Shown here: positions 48,401 through 59,374 of the stretch, piece after piece
How positions within the stretch are numbered: the first letter of the stretch is position 1
Layout of the letters: each line of letters opens with the position of its first letter
Source of the DNA: Triops longicaudatus
Lineage: Eukaryota > Arthropoda > Branchiopoda > Notostraca > Triopsidae
Length of the DNA stretch: 64,000 bases
Direction: 5' to 3'
Assembly: GCA_022885665.1 (NCBI GenBank)
Contig: JAGQDJ010000023.1
Span: 248,001 to 312,000 of the forward strand
The notes under the pieces: generated by a model
What the model was told of the DNA's origin: nothing
Databases searched by the model: none
What the model saw: the letters and a program-made list of their open reading frames with translations, nothing else
Program-made: the position numbers and the translations under genes

Positions 48401-50895
48401 CTAAAAAAGAAAAGTTCGTCTCATTTAAAATATGCAGCAGAAATACATCGGACAAAAATCTCAATTGCTCTTCATAACGACATAATGAAGACAATAGTTG
48501 CTATCATCCCAAACTTTACGAATAAACTTTACGCTCGTTCGTCTTCTGAGCCTCAAGTCATCCGAAAAAAAATATCAAACCTGTTGACAGATTTTGGCTA
48601 GCTTTTCTTCATAAATTCATTCACACACCCCTTCTTCATCCCATGAAAACTACGCACAAAGAGAAAAAAGTACCTTGCGTATTCTTGTGGATAAGGCGAT
48701 GAATACCAAGTTTTGATATCATATTTGCCAAACTGAATCGAAGCAGGACAACGTGTCTGTGAATGCGTTCCTGGACTAATAGTCAAGGGATCAGGTATTT
48801 TGTCCAACCCCAATTCCTAAACAATGTACCCGAAATTTAGTATCGCACTTAGTCAAAAGCGTCCGCTACGAATTCTCAGAAAATACCTCGGCTGTGGTTT
48901 GCTGGATCTTCTTGAACACTTCCACGTCCCTCTGAGTGACACCAGGCGGTAATACACATTTTTCCGACTCGTGAGATGCTACTGATGCTTCCCCATCCGA
49001 AGACGAACTAAAATCCTCCTCGGATGTCGAAGTTCTCCTCTTTTTCTCTTTCTTCCGAGACGATCTAGGTAATAAGAATATTCTTTTAACATTTGCACTG
49101 ACGCAACGAATAAACTCAATCACATACGGATACTTTTTGGGCGGTTTCCGTTTAATGGCACACTGTGGACAGTGCCACACTTTGGGTTTCCTTTCCAACG
49201 GCGGCTTTAAGCAACTCAGGTGGTATCCTTCATCACAGACTCCGCAGCAAACAAGAACATCCTAAGTAACATTAACAATTTAAGAATGCTTGCAAAAACT
49301 GCGCTTGTTTGAACAGACAAAACTTACTGTATCGGATCGTTCACTGCACTTCTTGCATGTTTTGCATTCGGCACAAAGCCATCCACCCTGCATGGCTAGT
49401 TTTAAAGCTTTGGATCCACCTTTGAAACATGAAGGGTGCACCGAGGTTCCACACTCGTGACACGAAATCAAACTCTCTTGCTTGCTATTGCCCGTTCCCA
49501 GGCATTCGCAGCAAAACTGCGTAGCTCCCGCGCTCTGCAACACAAAAATCCACAAGATTGTACTAAAAGACTCTCGCTTTCTCCGCCTCTTTAAGACAAC
49601 AAATCCCCTGAGAGATAAACACCCCCAAGACAATGTCGCCACTTGTCACCGAGTAGTCACCCTCCAAAAGATGCTAATCTGATTTCAATTATTCTTCACT
49701 TGTGCAAAATGAAGTGCCAATTAGATTTCCAAACGCACGTCCAGTTAGGAGAGCAAGTTAGCGATAACCAACAACGAAATGTGCAAAATAAGAAAAAAAA
49801 AAGACTTGGAAACATGCACGATTTCGCGACAGGCAGCCACTACCTGACCGTCGCCGGTGCCCAAGCTGGGCCCACGCCGTTTACAACCTCAACAACACCG
49901 TTATAAAACCCCAGGCTCTTGGACAGTGGACAGGAAAAAAAAAATCACACGGAAAGTTTGGCCTTCAACCCTTGAATTTCGCACAAACTTTTTCTCTCGC
50001 CCTGGTCCTGAATCGTAGAGCCCCTCTATCCCAGGTCTTCAATGCCCAACCCATAAAAAATTCGCAACTTGACAGTTGAGGAGCATTTAGAAATGAAGGC
50101 ACGAAAGCAACACTGAAAGTGAAAGAAGTCAGGGACAGAAAAAGACCTTACCGAAGCTCGTCCCTCTGTGGCTACCTCTTCTTCAGTGTCTTCCGCGGTT
50201 TCGTCCTCTTCAGATTGGGAATCGGGTCTGAAGGCACTGCTGTCGTGTGCATCCTCATCGGCACCAACATCACTGTCACTTTCCGACTGGGAGGAATTGG
50301 TTCGCGCGCGGCCTACGGGAATTGTCGCACTGGCCGAGGACGAGACGCGTCGCCGGCGTTTGGTAGGCGAGTCGGTGTCTTTGCGTGGCGTCGTCATGAA
50401 GTACGCGCCGTCTTGGACCAAAAGGCCTTTCTCGACGGCCTTCTGTGCGGCTTGTTTCAACAACTTGCCCAGCTTTTCCGCCGAACCGGCCCCGGCAAAG
50501 GATTGTCTGACGTACTTTTCAATGGTGGGTAAGTCTGAGCCCCCCGATTCTGATAACTCGCGTATGCTTTTGACCACGGCTTTCACCAGATCGGACGTCT
50601 TCGACAACGAGATCTGGCGTGTGTGATGTTGTGGTTCTTTAAACGAAGTCTGGCCCTTGTTGCACACCTTCAACACATTCCCCACGACCACCGCTTCGTT
50701 TAAGCGTCCTATGATCGTTTCGTCACGAAGAATCGGGCCAGAACTTTTCGCGTGGGTCTGCCGGACTGCGTGGCAGATACGTTCCGCCGAAGGTCTTTGT
50801 TTTTGGCTTTTTATTTTCAGAATGGCTTCGACCAGCCATTCCGACCATACTGACAGACTAGTTGGCCACGGATCTTCAATATTTCTTTCCCGCAT
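42493..50895 (-). CDS. KAT6: MYST-family histone H3 acetyltransferase, KAT6A/B (fly enok)
   Basis: Catalytic subunit of MOZ/MORF-type complexes that acetylate histone H3. Exons (minus): 50895-50152, 49534-49328, 49261-49134, 49064-48887, 48816-48674, 48400-48259, 48192-48061, 47999-47876, 46586-46349, 46285-42493; 1942 residues. N-terminal winged-helix/H15-like NEMM region (WSEWLVEAILKIKSQKQRPS). Two PHD fingers (FCCECLGTGN, VCCGVCDEGYHLSCLKPP). MYST core with C2HC finger (CEFCLKYMKSRAILEHHALKC), YDVEPFLFYVL with GCHLVGYFSKEKH, QRQGYGRFLIHF acetyl-CoA loop, and LSKREDQAGTPEKPLSDLG. An acidic/basic linker then leads into a very long Gln/Ser/Pro/Met-rich tail (one 3.8 kb exon), as in MOZ. There is one 1.3 kb intron at 46587-47875. 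Confidence 0.95.
46587..47875 (-). other. Longest KAT6 intron (1.3 kb)
   Basis: It splits the MYST domain between HFS and YLLSKRE, while the neighbouring introns are about 60-200 bases (apart from 49535-50151). It holds a G10 run near 46719-46728 and otherwise AT-rich sequence. I see no exon, RNA gene or clear transposon in it. Confidence 0.6.
49065..49133 (-). other. In-frame retainable intron in KAT6 (69 bases, no stop)
   Basis: GTATCC donor and TTACCTAG acceptor remove 69 bases between KPPK and SSRKKEK. Left in, the segment is open and adds 23 residues (starting YPYVIEFIRCVS). Splicing is favoured because the join restores a basic linker. Retention would be silent for frame. Confidence 0.5.
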
Positions 50896-52481
50896 GGTTG
50901 TAAATTGTTGCAGGATTAACGTACATCAAACCAGAGACTTGGCCCGTCTCACCTACAACGAGTTTTTTTTTTTTTACAATCAAGTTCCCGCATATGCCAA
51001 ATAAGTTATACAGGACTATGGGTCACAACTACAGTACAGAAAAACGTTGTCGAGATACTGAGCCTTAACAGATTTGACGCGCTAAAAACTGCTTTAAGGC
51101 AGCGAATTTGGGCGTCGCTGCCGGTTAAAAGTAAACGCAACAAGAATCGAACGGACCGAAGACTGATTTTGCATCCGGGCGGATGTCTATTCGCATTCCC
51201 CGGGCACTCAAAGTCTAGAACGGGGTCAATAATGTGGTTTGGTTCCGAAAAGGCGAGACACGGTAAGGTTTTGCAAGCTTTAAGAAACCTCGGCACGCGC
51301 CCGACCTTCCAGCTGCGTAGCTGGCGGGTTCGAAGCTTTTTCCTCCTAACTCCCGTTTCGGGGTCTGCCTCTTCCTGACCCGACGGTCCTCACCTGCTCT
51401 CCTACGCGGTTTATCCAAGTTCTTTCTTAGCAAAAAATACAACAAAAGCTCACTGTATCCGTTTGATAGTCACTGCCCGAATCAAAGCATGCTTACGATG
51501 AAACGAGAGTGTTTGAGTGTTATTTAGAAAATCCCTTTTGTCTTTGAAGCTTAGAAAAAGTAGAGAAACCTCCCAGACGCCTGACCTGAAAGCCGACGGA
51601 CCGCCATGTTTCAACACGGCCTATTTTCCCTCAAAGTTATGCTAGCTTTTATTAATTTCGATGTGACGCAATGCTTAGTTTATGTACGTACGATGTTCGG
51701 GAATTAAAATCCTGGCCGTAGTATGAGGAGGAGTAATTTGGTCACATGAAACAGACCACGCAATCTCATGGAAAAGACTCGAATCACAGCCTTGTCTCTT
51801 GCGTTTACAAGTTGTCACACTGTCGAAGCACTGATTCTCACAACATCAAGACACTTTGATTATAACACTGTGTAAGCCAAAGTATTCCAGTTAAGCCTAG
51901 GTTAAGCACATGAGGAAATTTCAGATAGTTTTCCACAGCTGAGGGTCATAACAAAGCAACCCACGGCACAAAATGGCTGCGTTTCCATATACCCGCGACT
52001 TCAGTGACGCCATGCGGCGAATAACGCAGCAGGAGCGGACCAAAACAGCTTGGCGGGAACTCTTCCCGACTATAGAGACCGTTTCAATGGAACCGCGCCG
52101 TTTCCCGTCGGCCGGGGAGAGCAACCAAGGAGCTTTCCCTTTTTCGGGACCCTCGGGTGGCTCAAATGCACATGCCTTGTTACAAAGCCCCTGAAAGGAT
52201 AGGATGTTCTTTTTTCTTTTCTTTTTTTTTTTTTTAGTTCTCTCTATGAAGTTGAATTTGACTCTCTTTTCGCGGAGCGGATGAGATTGCTTCAACCCGC
52301 GCAATATAAGACCGCCAACGAGAAACAGCGCGAATGAAAGCCACTTTGAGCAAGCATGTTGGCTCCTGATCACGCGTGCGTTTTTCATGCAGTTTGGAAA
52401 ATATACTGATAGGACGGCAGATCTCGGTTCTTTCATGGGCAATACGGTAGTGATTTCTAATTATTGAGTGATTCTTAATTA
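50896..52481. other. KAT6 upstream region, no recognised gene
   Basis: Promoter side of KAT6. A 73-codon frame at 51973-52194 has a good start context (ACAAAATGGC) but resembles nothing and is overlapped by a longer frame on the other strand. A pyrimidine tract lies at about 52207-52237. No tRNA or conserved exon was seen. Confidence 0.5.
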
Positions 52482-53296
52482 CAGTAGAGGTTCCTTGTAA
52501 CGAACTTCTGGTAGAATGGAGAATTAGTACGTTGTATCCGAAGTTTAAAAAAAAAAATGCAAACCTCAACTGAAAAGCCTGTAAATGTGTATTTGCATTT
52601 CGGAACATATATTTTGTCGGTTAAGCGATATATTTAAACAATCTAAAGCTTTTTAATTAACGATATTGCACATCTGTGGACTTTAATGGCATTTCAATAA
52701 GCTAGTGACCCGTTGTCGTGCAAGCATTCTGCAACGTTTCCGTCCGTACAAAAATTGCTTGTGTGAGACATTCGGCATGAGCACTAAAAAGGCCTATTGA
52801 GCAGCAAGCTAACGTCACGTCATTACGCAAACTAGCTTGGGCTGTGGCATCATACAAATCATATGCATTCTCATGGTATTGCTATTTCTTTATTTTTTGC
52901 TATGATATATATCACTAGTACAATAAAGCCCCACTAAAACGGCCACCGGTTATTACAGGCAACGGGCTATTGTCTAAAATGCCTAATGACACGGTGAAAT
53001 GTCAGACACTTACGTCAGTATTAAATATAATCGGTTATATCGGATATATTTCTATCCACTTGGGTATCCATTATAGTGAAATTTTACTGTTTACTTTGTG
53101 GCCGGTCAAAATGTTTACTATGTTTACTGAGTACCTAGGAACATGAAGACGGGTTCACTGAAAGTAAAAATTCGTTATAAGAGGCTTCGTTATAAAAAAG
53201 TGCTTCCTCTGAGTATTTAGGTACACGTTTCGATAGGATATGATGGTCTTGTCCAAAATAGCCAATCAATCAGTTCGTTATAACCGGGCTTGGTGA
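52482..53296. mobile_element. Degenerate DNA-transposon remnants, pogo/Tigger-like ends
   Basis: The left edge CAGTAGAGGTTCCTTGTAACGAAC (52482-52505, two words) is a partial inverse of the right edge GTTCGTTATAACCGGG (from 53273). Inside, 52921-53089 is a 169-base unit whose ends match as inverted repeats at 15 of 22 positions (CAATAAAGCCCC... and CAGTAAAATTTC...). Two GTTATAA-type direct repeats occur near 53165-53200. No transposase frame survives and TA duplications are not clean, so this is a candidate fossil only. Confidence 0.4.
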
Positions 53297-54051
53297 TACC
53301 GAAACTCTACTTTCTATGTGGTCAATAAAAACCGTTAATTTTCAGTTTTGTCAGCGTCTCCGTTTTTTCCCGAGTGCAGACTGGCTAACACTGTAAGCTT
53401 TTCCGACGAACACGTTTCCGAAAAAACTCAAGAGATTCATGCTGTATGATTTTTCTGTTGGCGTATATGGATTAGCATCGAAGTAACTGGGCAGACAATG
53501 GATCCGTGGAGTTGCTATTAAAGTAATATCCTTCATTGCACTTCGAATATTATAAATTCGAATAAAGGATGATGAAGGACTTAATTATGAAAACACACAA
53601 AAATTTAGACTAGGAAGCAAGTCACTGATTTCGAGACAAATGTTGAATTTTCTATTCTACTTTGCAAGTTTATTGAGGAATATTTAGAAAATTAGTATTT
53701 TGGCAGTGTTTCGAACAGTTGTCGTTGGTTGAATAATAATTTTGGAAACTTGACGTATTCCAAAATAACATTTCACCAGCATCCATATTCCGAATTATTT
53801 CAGGAACAGACCAAATTAAAACGAAGATGGACGATTGAAAATTCATATAAAAGGCACCATACTTCCTTAAAGCTCTAGTATAAAATTTTCAAGTTTGAAG
53901 GCTACCATAAACGAATCGCAAGTCCACATCAGTATTGGGCAAAGCTTTGCACTCTAAAGGCTCAAAACTGAGATTGGATTTTATTCAGTTCTGCTTAACG
54001 TAGAAGTGTAGTAGAGGAAAGACACGCTAAGAGATCGCTGTGCTTTCGAAC
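53297..54051. other. Spacer downstream of SPARC
   Basis: AT-rich sequence, short frames only. It must contain the SPARC 3' UTR on the minus strand. No other feature was seen. Confidence 0.5.
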
Positions 54052-55516
54052 TTAAATGTCGTTTTCGGCATCGCCGCGAATATCCTCGCACTTATCTTCA
54101 AGTTCATTCTGTAGAGAAATTACAAAAGACATACGGTAAATAGAAAATCTAATTAAAGTCAGAACTAGGCGACTAACCTCGTCCAGCTGAAGACAAGTTC
54201 CCCATTCTTTCAAGGAAATAAAATGGTCATCATCAATATCGCAGGAATTAAGGAATGGGGCAATGCAGTGCTCTAAAGCCATCAATGGCGCGCGGATGGG
54301 GAACAGTTCATGACGAGATACTTTCCTGTAATAAAAAATCTATCAGGGCAAATCCTCCATTTTCACAATTCTACCTGTCGTGAGATGCGTCCAACTCGCA
54401 GAATTTCCAAATGGCGGCATTGGTCCACTTGCGAGAAACATCCTTTTCGGCTTCACGCTCCATTTTCAAGTAATATTTGTTCAGTTCACGTCGGTCAGCC
54501 ATATCACGCATAACGTTGAAGAGCCAGTCACGCATACGGCGGGGGAAATCAATCATTTCTTCAGGGGTGCATTCCTAACGTAAACTTAGATTAGTTCACA
54601 GCTTCTTTAGTCCGTTTTTCGAATAATAAGTAATGGTCGAGAAAAAGAAAACAAACTGAATAAAAAGTTTCATATCTGCTACTTAAGTAAGGATCTTCCT
54701 TATTTAATGTACAGAAACCAAAAACAGAATCGAAGATAAGAAGGAGAAAAATTACGCTGATCTGCCTGCACTCTCCGTAGTATTCCACGTGGATGTGCTT
54801 GTATCTTTCGTTGGTGCATTCCTCAGATCCACTAACGCATTTGCAGCGCATACGGTGCAGTTCGCAATCAGAGTTCCACGTTTCGTTGTGATTGCTGCAT
54901 ACCTGCGAACATAAATTTTGAGAAGTTATATATACATCCCGCTAATAAAAACCGGCCAAAAAGCATGCACACACCCAGGGTTGAACAAAATAATAAATAA
55001 TTACAAAATTTCCAACGATTTAAAATTTGCGCAATAATGTAACATTTTACCATGCGGCGTGGATCAGATTCTTCTTGGCAGGATTCAATGCACTGACATG
55101 CAGCAACACCATCCGAATTCACTCGACACTCCTTTCCGGCACCGCAGCGCAATTTTGAGCATAGTTCTGGAAATTAAATATTATCACGTTCTTTATTATA
55201 TCTATGGTCTCCCTGTGGCCTCTTTAAAATTTACCAACGGCAAGGGGAACATCCCTTTCCAACGATTCCAATTTGGTTTCCGCAACTTCCTCCTCCACGG
55301 ACTGCTCAGGTAGAGCCTGAGTTTTGGGTTTTACAACTTTAGCGGTTTTCTTGACTTTACGCTTCGAAATGAAAAGAAAGGACAAGGAAAAAGTGGAACT
55401 ATTAGTAAAGAAAAGGAAACTTGCATGAAAGCCATCCTTACTTTCTTGGTCTCAGTACCCAGCGTCGTGGCTAACAAGCAAGCCAGCACCAAACAGAAGA
55501 GCAGCTTGGTGTTCAT
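54052..55516 (-). CDS. SPARC: SPARC / osteonectin (BM-40)
   Basis: Secreted calcium- and collagen-binding basement-membrane glycoprotein. Exons (minus): 55516-55442, 55361-55235, 55166-55051, 54902-54756, 54574-54375, 54325-54178, 54108-54052; 289 residues. Signal peptide MNTKLLFCLVLACLLATTLG, a short N-terminal region that is basic then acidic, and a follistatin-like module (LRCGAGKECRVNSDGVAACQC, CKCVSGSEEC) with CSNHNETW (N-glycan site). The EC domain follows (MIDFPRRMRDWLFNVMRDM). EF-hand 1 is DASHDRKVSRHE and EF-hand 2 is DIDDDHFISLKE, both with the calcium ligands in place. An acceptor just before the ATG (TTATTGCAG, about 55552) implies a 5' UTR intron. The GTAAGT at 56321 on minus is a possible partner donor. 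Confidence 0.96.
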
Positions 55517-55552
55517 TTTTGCCACCACTTAGGACCAGCTTGTTACTTCTGC

Positions 55553-57286
55553 AATAAGTAAATACTTCAAGTTAAAACAAACCTCAACGCTATTCAGAGG
55601 CGCACCGTGTAAAATTACACGCATCCCTAGCTAGCCAGTATCTTGCCCTGAGATCGACCGTTTGACTTTTTTTTTATCAGATTGCCATTTATTTCTTTTA
55701 TCAGTTGAGCTAACTCATACGTGTTGCTAGGTTAACCTCATTTCCTATAGCAAGGCATAATCTGTAATCGCGTATCATAATAACATTTTAAGCCATTGCC
55801 GCGCCCAAAAACCTTCCCACGTATGTCATTCGATCTGCTTGAGCTCAACTTATGCTCGGGGTCGCGTCTTGGCAGATTTCCCGGTGCAGAGCTTATCTGC
55901 GTAGGAACAAACTGTGGGACTTGAGAAGTCGTTTACAAAAAGGATAACCTATCCGTAACACGCTGGTTGGTTGCTTAAAAGGTCCGGTTTACTCCCTCGT
56001 TGGCCCCACAAAAATAGCACAGGAAAGCGTAAGTTAAACATTTGCTTCTCCAACCTTCGTCCTAATTTTGCGAAAGCGACTGCATTCATGAAACGAAATC
56101 AGTCTATTATCAATTCAAAACTTCAAATGTTTACGGCCCAAAATAATTATAACTGTGGAATATATAACAGGGCTACTCCTTAGAGTTACCTACGTAATGT
56201 AACTAAACGGAACTACTGCATATTTTACAATCTCACGATGTCTTCTTCAAGTAAGTCACTTTAGTTCAACAAAAAGGACACTAAGCCCTTGAGGGGTTTT
56301 CTTACACAAAGCTCAACTTACTTGCTCGGAGGTACGTAATATCCTTAGAACTTTCAGACTACGGAGTTTGACTCACACTAACGTCGTTGACGGTTACGGC
56401 GTGACTGAGCTGAAAGCCTAACTGGTACAGAAGATAAACCGGGGACGCCGACGTTAACTCACAGCAGAAAATTCTAGACGCGAGGGGTCTGGCAAATTGC
56501 GAAGCCTTCATCTTCCACATTGTAACAAAAAGTCTTAATAAACAAGCGATGTTTTTTTTGTGCCTCATCCGTTGCGTCCGAGAGATCTTGCATACTGTCT
56601 TTAAACATCACTGCTACAAAATTGCCTTACGATTGCTTTGCGAATTTGGCGAGACGTTTAGCTATTACGAGCATTCTACAACGATTTCATTAGAAGGGGA
56701 ATGCGACAGAGGGACGTTACATTACAACATAGCAGTTTACGAAAACACAGAAAGCGAAAAAGTAATGAAAACGAAACGAGACAAAGACGAAAAGTCATAA
56801 GATCTTATAGCGAACTTCCTTTTCGAATGGTTTTATGAGCTGGTGTTTGTAGTGGCTTTGGATCTTTATTCAGTCTTACGCAAATTTGCGTATGACTAAG
56901 AATGTGTCATGTTTGTTTTAAACAGACACGCCAGAAGGAAAAAAAAAAACGTTGTATAAACTATACCCTAGACCAGCATCGTAGAAAGCGAAAGAAACGA
57001 ATATGGTAAGTTAACATCAGCTATAAAGTTAGTCGAATTCTCCAGAAAAGTAAGAGTATGGGAACGAAGTCGAACAACTAATTGGAAAGGAGCGCAGGCA
57101 TTGAGGAAGGACGAGGAAGCATCTAGAAATGTTTGATGAGTTTCCCATGCAAGCACGAAAAATGGTTAATACCACTATGTGGACGTTTCATGGTATATTA
57201 TTGATCTCAAATTACACTACAGAGATTTTTTTATTTTTCTCACAGGAATCTTCAGACAGTTTTGACTTACGCGTGTGATGCGCTGA
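55553..57286. other. SPARC upstream region and BLOC1S2 3' side
   Basis: Probably holds the SPARC promoter and a non-coding first exon (candidate ending at 56322 on minus). Frames in it, for example 56549-56800 (+), are not conserved to my eye. Confidence 0.45.
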
Positions 57287-57956
57287 TCACCTCTTTTCAA
57301 GTATTTTGAATTTGCTTTCTAATCGTTTTGTGTAGGCATCCAATTTATAAGCCGCTTGCTCCAACTGTGCGACGCTATCTTCAATCTGATCAATTTGATC
57401 TAAATACGGCTGAAGACTTTTGTCTGCGACGAAAGTCCGAGTTAACATGCTAATTTGTAAAACTCTTCTGTTACACAGTTACATTTCTCGTTGAGTATTG
57501 ACAAAGCCGAGCCAACAGATGTAGTTAATTGTGCCATATCTCCATACTTCTGGGCCACCAAGCGATTCATATTTTCCAGTAATTTATATTCTTCCTAACA
57601 AGACAGAAATCTGAAGGACGAAAACTTTGCAACGAGGACCAAAACCTGTGCTACTGACAACTCCTCTTCTAGGTAGTCTGCAGTCTTTTGGAACATGTTA
57701 ACAGCCAGTTTGTTGAGTGTGGGGTCATGAGGGTCCAACGCCTCAAAACTGCTAGTTTTAGACAGCGTTGTAGGTCCTAAGGCAAGCTTTATGTTTTATA
57801 GTGTTTAGAAATTGTGTGTATCCTACCCCTTTTGGGAGACAATGCAAGTCTAGAGGGGGAATGTAAGTTACTATCGTTGAGATCACTCCTGGTTTTCAAT
57901 GTATCACTTTTTTCCCCACCCATCGCAGAAGCTTGATTGGATGACTCACTGTCCAT
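57287..57956 (-). CDS. BLOC1S2: BLOC-1 complex subunit 2
   Basis: Coiled-coil subunit of BLOC-1 (and BORC), which act in biogenesis and positioning of lysosome-related organelles. Exons (minus): 57956-57827, 57776-57646, 57594-57483, 57423-57287; 169 residues. The conserved core is clear: NMFQKTADYLEEELSVAQ, EEYKLLENMNRLVAQKYGDM, SLQPYLDQIDQIEDSVAQLE and the terminal YKLDAYTKRLESKFKILEKR. The N-terminus (MDSESSNQASAM) is Ser-rich and unconserved. The frame stays open upstream to 58082, so an earlier start is not excluded. Confidence 0.94.
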
Positions 57957-59374
57957 AGTGAAATTTCCAACAAAATACTGACAAACACGAAGTGGAATTG
58001 AAAGAAAACTCCAATGACATTTAAATGTCAATAAACTTATGTAATTCTGAGCTTCGTTCTCGGCTTGTAAATTCGCAAACAACTAATACGCTGACCAGAG
58101 CAAATAAAATGCAGGAAGTAAAAAGTTAGCGTTAGTAAACAGAAATAAAATGTTTACCTTCAGCGTGACGTGTGTGGAGCACTGTTAATCCTTCGAAGTC
58201 AAAAACCAAGTGAACTGGTGGCGCTCTAGAGCGCGAAATACGGTTGCATTGTTAGCCGTTTTTCTCTAAGATACCAATTTCCAAAAAGGCAACACGAACA
58301 GACTCAAACATTAAAAGGAACGATACAAAGTTTTATCCAAAACGAAAGAAAGAGTGGCATTTAGTACATTATTGCCCGCCAAAAATCATGTCGGTGTTAT
58401 CGCAGCAATTAGTGCATTATTGGTGTGAAAGGTGCAAAAACGCAAAAAAAATACACTAGTTTCTGCGATATTGCCGGCAAACCAACACATTCCGAACACA
58501 CCGCTTCTGTTTAAACTATTTGGTACAGGTGACCCAACAGTTGGTAATTTAAAATAGCACTTTTCGGCACGGATTGCATCTTGTTCACCTTCATTTTAGC
58601 GAGATTTTTTTTCAAAGTACGTTTATAATATGCAGTAATGCAAGTTGTGATGCTTCACGAGTTATGGCGCATTTAAAAAGATGTATTTTCGCTGGAGCGG
58701 AGTCACGGTTTGGTCAGGGCCGTGTCCAGGATTTTGGAACGGGGTATATCCGTATGCGATTTTTTGTACACTTTGTTAGTCGCCTATACTTACCATTATA
58801 ATGTTAATATTTCGGGGAGGGCGGAGCTAAGCCCCTATACCCCCCCCCCCCCTGGGTACAAGGGTGGATTTGGGACCATGAGGCTTGGAACTTTTGTACG
58901 TGTATTTTAAAAATGCCCTTCTCATGCTCCCCGATCACGAACCGCACTGTCGCACCGCGAAATCGCGTTTGTCTACAACTTCCAATAGTGTAGGAGTGGA
59001 CTATTTCCACTCCTGACTACTGGAGTGTTTGTACGCAGTCGACGTTAATATTAACTGGTTTCCGTGTCCTTACAAACAACCTTCTATTGGTTTTCGATTG
59101 TAATCTTGTGTTATATATTCGAGCTACGTATTTACAACATTGACTAAGCGTATAAAACCTTGCTTTTTTAAAGCTTTTGAACAGTAATTTTCTTTTTAAA
59201 AAAAATGTTAGTCATATCTCCCATCACTTATACAAAGGCTTAGCAATGAACAACCAGAGGGTGAGATTGAATGACATTGCTGCATTCACTCCTTACCGAG
59301 CCGTTGGAGTACTACATCATACTCTCGTTTATTCTTTTCATAAATTACATACACTTGTACACTGAAAGTTGATC
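57957..59374. other. Spacer upstream of BLOC1S2
   Basis: Contains the BLOC1S2 promoter side, a MITE-like fragment at 58716-58864 and otherwise AT-rich sequence. No coding was recognised. Confidence 0.55.
58716..58864. mobile_element. MITE-like fragment with imperfect inverted ends
   Basis: Starts GGGCCGTGTCCAGG (58717-58730) and ends in a C13 run followed by CCTGGGTACAAGGG (58840-58864). This resembles the common non-autonomous elements whose ends read roughly GTAGCCAGG...CCCCTGGCTAC. It is short, has no coding capacity, and target-site duplications are not evident. Confidence 0.4.

Noticed and set aside
51973..52194. 73-codon frame with a good start context.
   Set aside because: No similarity that I can see, and a longer opposite-strand frame covers it. 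Noted as a possibility in the feature list but not called.
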